Origin: Firmicutes bacterium UBA4874
GTDB lineage: Bacteria; Bacillota; Clostridia; Caldicoprobacterales; DTU083
Length of the DNA stretch: 7,690 nt
Assembly: GCA_002399435.1 (NCBI GenBank)
Contig: DHDO01000042.1
Span: forward strand, 1 to 7,690
Direction of reading: 5' to 3'
The notes beneath the pieces are model-generated. The model made no database searches. It was not told the origin of the DNA and was given only the letters and a program-made list of their open reading frames with translations. The translations under genes and the position numbers were made by a program. Below are positions 6,926-7,690 of the stretch, in pieces (the stretch's first letter is position 1; every line of letters starts with the position of its first letter).

Positions 6926-7658
6926 GATCCGGCCTCCTTTGGTGCTTGTGTTTTTGGGAAAGCTCTTTTTCAATCTGGGCCTTCTTCAGCTCGATAAGGG
7001 TTCCTTCTTCCAGGCACAGGACCCTGGACACATGGTTTTCGGCCCGGGCGATATCGTGGGTCACCATGACAATGGTGAGCCCGGCTTCCTCGTTGCATTC
7101 CGACAGCAGTTCAAAAAAGGACTGGACGGAACGGGCATCGACTCCATTGGTTGGTTCATCCAGCAGCATGATTTCCGGATCGTTTACCAGAACCCGTGCC
7201 AACAGCACCCTCTGCTGCTGCCCGCCGGAAAGCTCCCCGATCTTTCTCCCGGCGTAATCCTTCATTCCCACCAGTTCCAGCGCGTGAAGCGTTTTTTCCC
7301 GATGCTCTTTCTTTGGGAAACGCATCAGGCCGATCCGGGAAAACAAATTGGCCTGCACAATCTCCTGGACAGTGGCGGGGAAGCCGGCTCCGGATCCCAG
7401 TCCATTCTGTGGAAGATAGCCGATCTTCGGCCAGTCCCGGAACTGACGGATGTCCTGGCCCAACAGACGGAGATTTCCCGAAGACGGTGTCAGCTCTCCC
7501 AGTATCAGCCGCAGCAGAGTGCTCTTTCCGGCTCCGTTGGAACCGATGATGGCGATAAAATCCCCCGGACGGACGGAGAAGCTGACTCCTTCAAAGATCG
7601 GTGTGCTTTCATATCCAAAGCTTAAGTTTTTTGCTTCGATGACGTTTCTGCCGGACAT
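6906..7658 (-). CDS. znuC: Zinc-type ABC importer ATPase (250 aa)
   Basis: This is the cytoplasmic ATP-hydrolysing subunit that drives the ABC-3 permease encoded next. From ATG 7658, Walker A GSNGAGKST is at residues 39-47 and the Q-loop GYLPQN has Gln84. The signature LSGGQQQR is at 143-150, Walker B and D-loop IMLLDEPTNGVDARS at 163-177, and the H-loop VTHD has His201. The spacing and the NGVD sequence fit metal-uptake ATPases. ATG 7658 is chosen because GGGGAGGAG lies directly upstream; starting at ATG 7682 would translate that ribosome binding site into an odd EGRRGGE leader. The C-terminus is polar and His-containing (KHKHQRRPDH), but the RR pair is encoded by the AGGAGG that serves the next gene, so tail composition is partly forced. 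The solute-binding protein is not in the window and may be upstream or elsewhere. Confidence 0.92.
   Translation of the reverse strand: MSGRNVIEAKNLSFGYESTPIFEGVSFSVRPGDFIAIIGSNGAGKSTLLRLILGELTPSSGNLRLLGQDIRQFRDWPKIGYLPQNGLGSGAGFPATVQEIVQANLFSRIGLMRFPKKEHREKTLHALELVGMKDYAGRKIGELSGGQQQRVLLARVLVNDPEIMLLDEPTNGVDARSVQSFFELLSECNEEAGLTIVMVTHDIARAENHVSRVLCLEEGTLIELKKAQIEKELSQKHKHQRRPDHGNSGI
6933..6940 (-). promoter_or_regulatory. znuB: Ribosome binding site that fixes the znuB start
   Basis: AAAGGAGG on the minus strand ends seven bases before ATG 6925, a near-perfect Shine-Dalgarno. It lies inside the final codons of the ATPase gene and selects ATG 6925 over ATG 6973. Confidence 0.85.
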
Positions 7659-7660
7659 TT

Positions 7661-7669
7661 CTCCTCCCC
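7661..7669 (-). promoter_or_regulatory. znuC: Ribosome binding site that fixes the znuC start
   Basis: GGGGAGGAG on the minus strand lies just before ATG 7658; its GGGGAG part is five bases away. It selects ATG 7658 and argues against ATG 7682, which has only AAAAGGG directly abutting it. The operon promoter and any Zur operator would be to the right of the window. Confidence 0.8.
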
Positions 7670-7690
7670 TTCTTCCTTCCATCCCTTTTA

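Noticed and set aside
6975..7000. Start of znuB at upstream ATG 6973
   Set aside because: The added residues are polar, lie inside the ATPase gene, and the strong AAAGGAGG serves ATG 6925 instead.
6480..7625. Long open frame (381 codons) on the plus strand across the zinc operon
   Set aside because: It lies wholly antisense to two well-supported ABC genes with complete catalytic motifs. Its translation shows no domain, and it is explained by the codon bias of the opposite strand.

Overview
The window looks like a chromosomal segment of a low-to-mid GC Firmicute, probably a member of the Clostridia. The reasons are strong AGGAGG-type ribosome binding sites, an abundance of FtsX/MacB-type ABC permeases, and a three-gene zinc-uptake operon in the Firmicute arrangement. 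Species cannot be read from the sequence alone. Coding density is high. No rRNA, tRNA, CRISPR array or transposase gene was seen.

Positions 1-2391 (plus strand) hold the 3' part of a large two-domain FtsX-family ABC permease, cut by the left window edge. A 27-codon basic mini-ORF overlaps its stop codon and is followed by a clear intrinsic terminator. Positions 2392-2574 are an intergenic control region with an extended -10 promoter, a perfect 32-bp sequence repeated twice head to tail, and a short leader.

Positions 2575-5558 (plus strand) form a compact three-gene ABC cassette: two different half-size MacB/FtsX-like permeases (336 and 434 aa) and then their ATPase (220 aa). Gene gaps are 2-3 bp. 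The likely product is an asymmetric permease heterodimer driven by one ATPase. Its substrate is unknown; export of, or defence against, a peptide or lipid-type compound is the family-based guess.

Positions 5592-7658 (minus strand) converge on that cassette with a 33-bp gap. In transcription order they encode a ZnuC-type ATPase, a ZnuB-type ABC-3 membrane permease and a Fur-family regulator, most likely Zur. This is a zinc-uptake operon whose own repressor is the last gene, the order known from Listeria zurAMR. The solute-binding protein (ZnuA) is not in the window, and the operon promoter lies beyond the right edge.

Most of the window is recognisable transporter biology. The points most worth a second look are the tandem 32-mer upstream of the split-permease cassette, the stop-overlapping basic mini-ORF, the split-permease cassette itself, and a hairpin that may mask the zur ribosome binding site. 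I do not see a convincing wholly new system.
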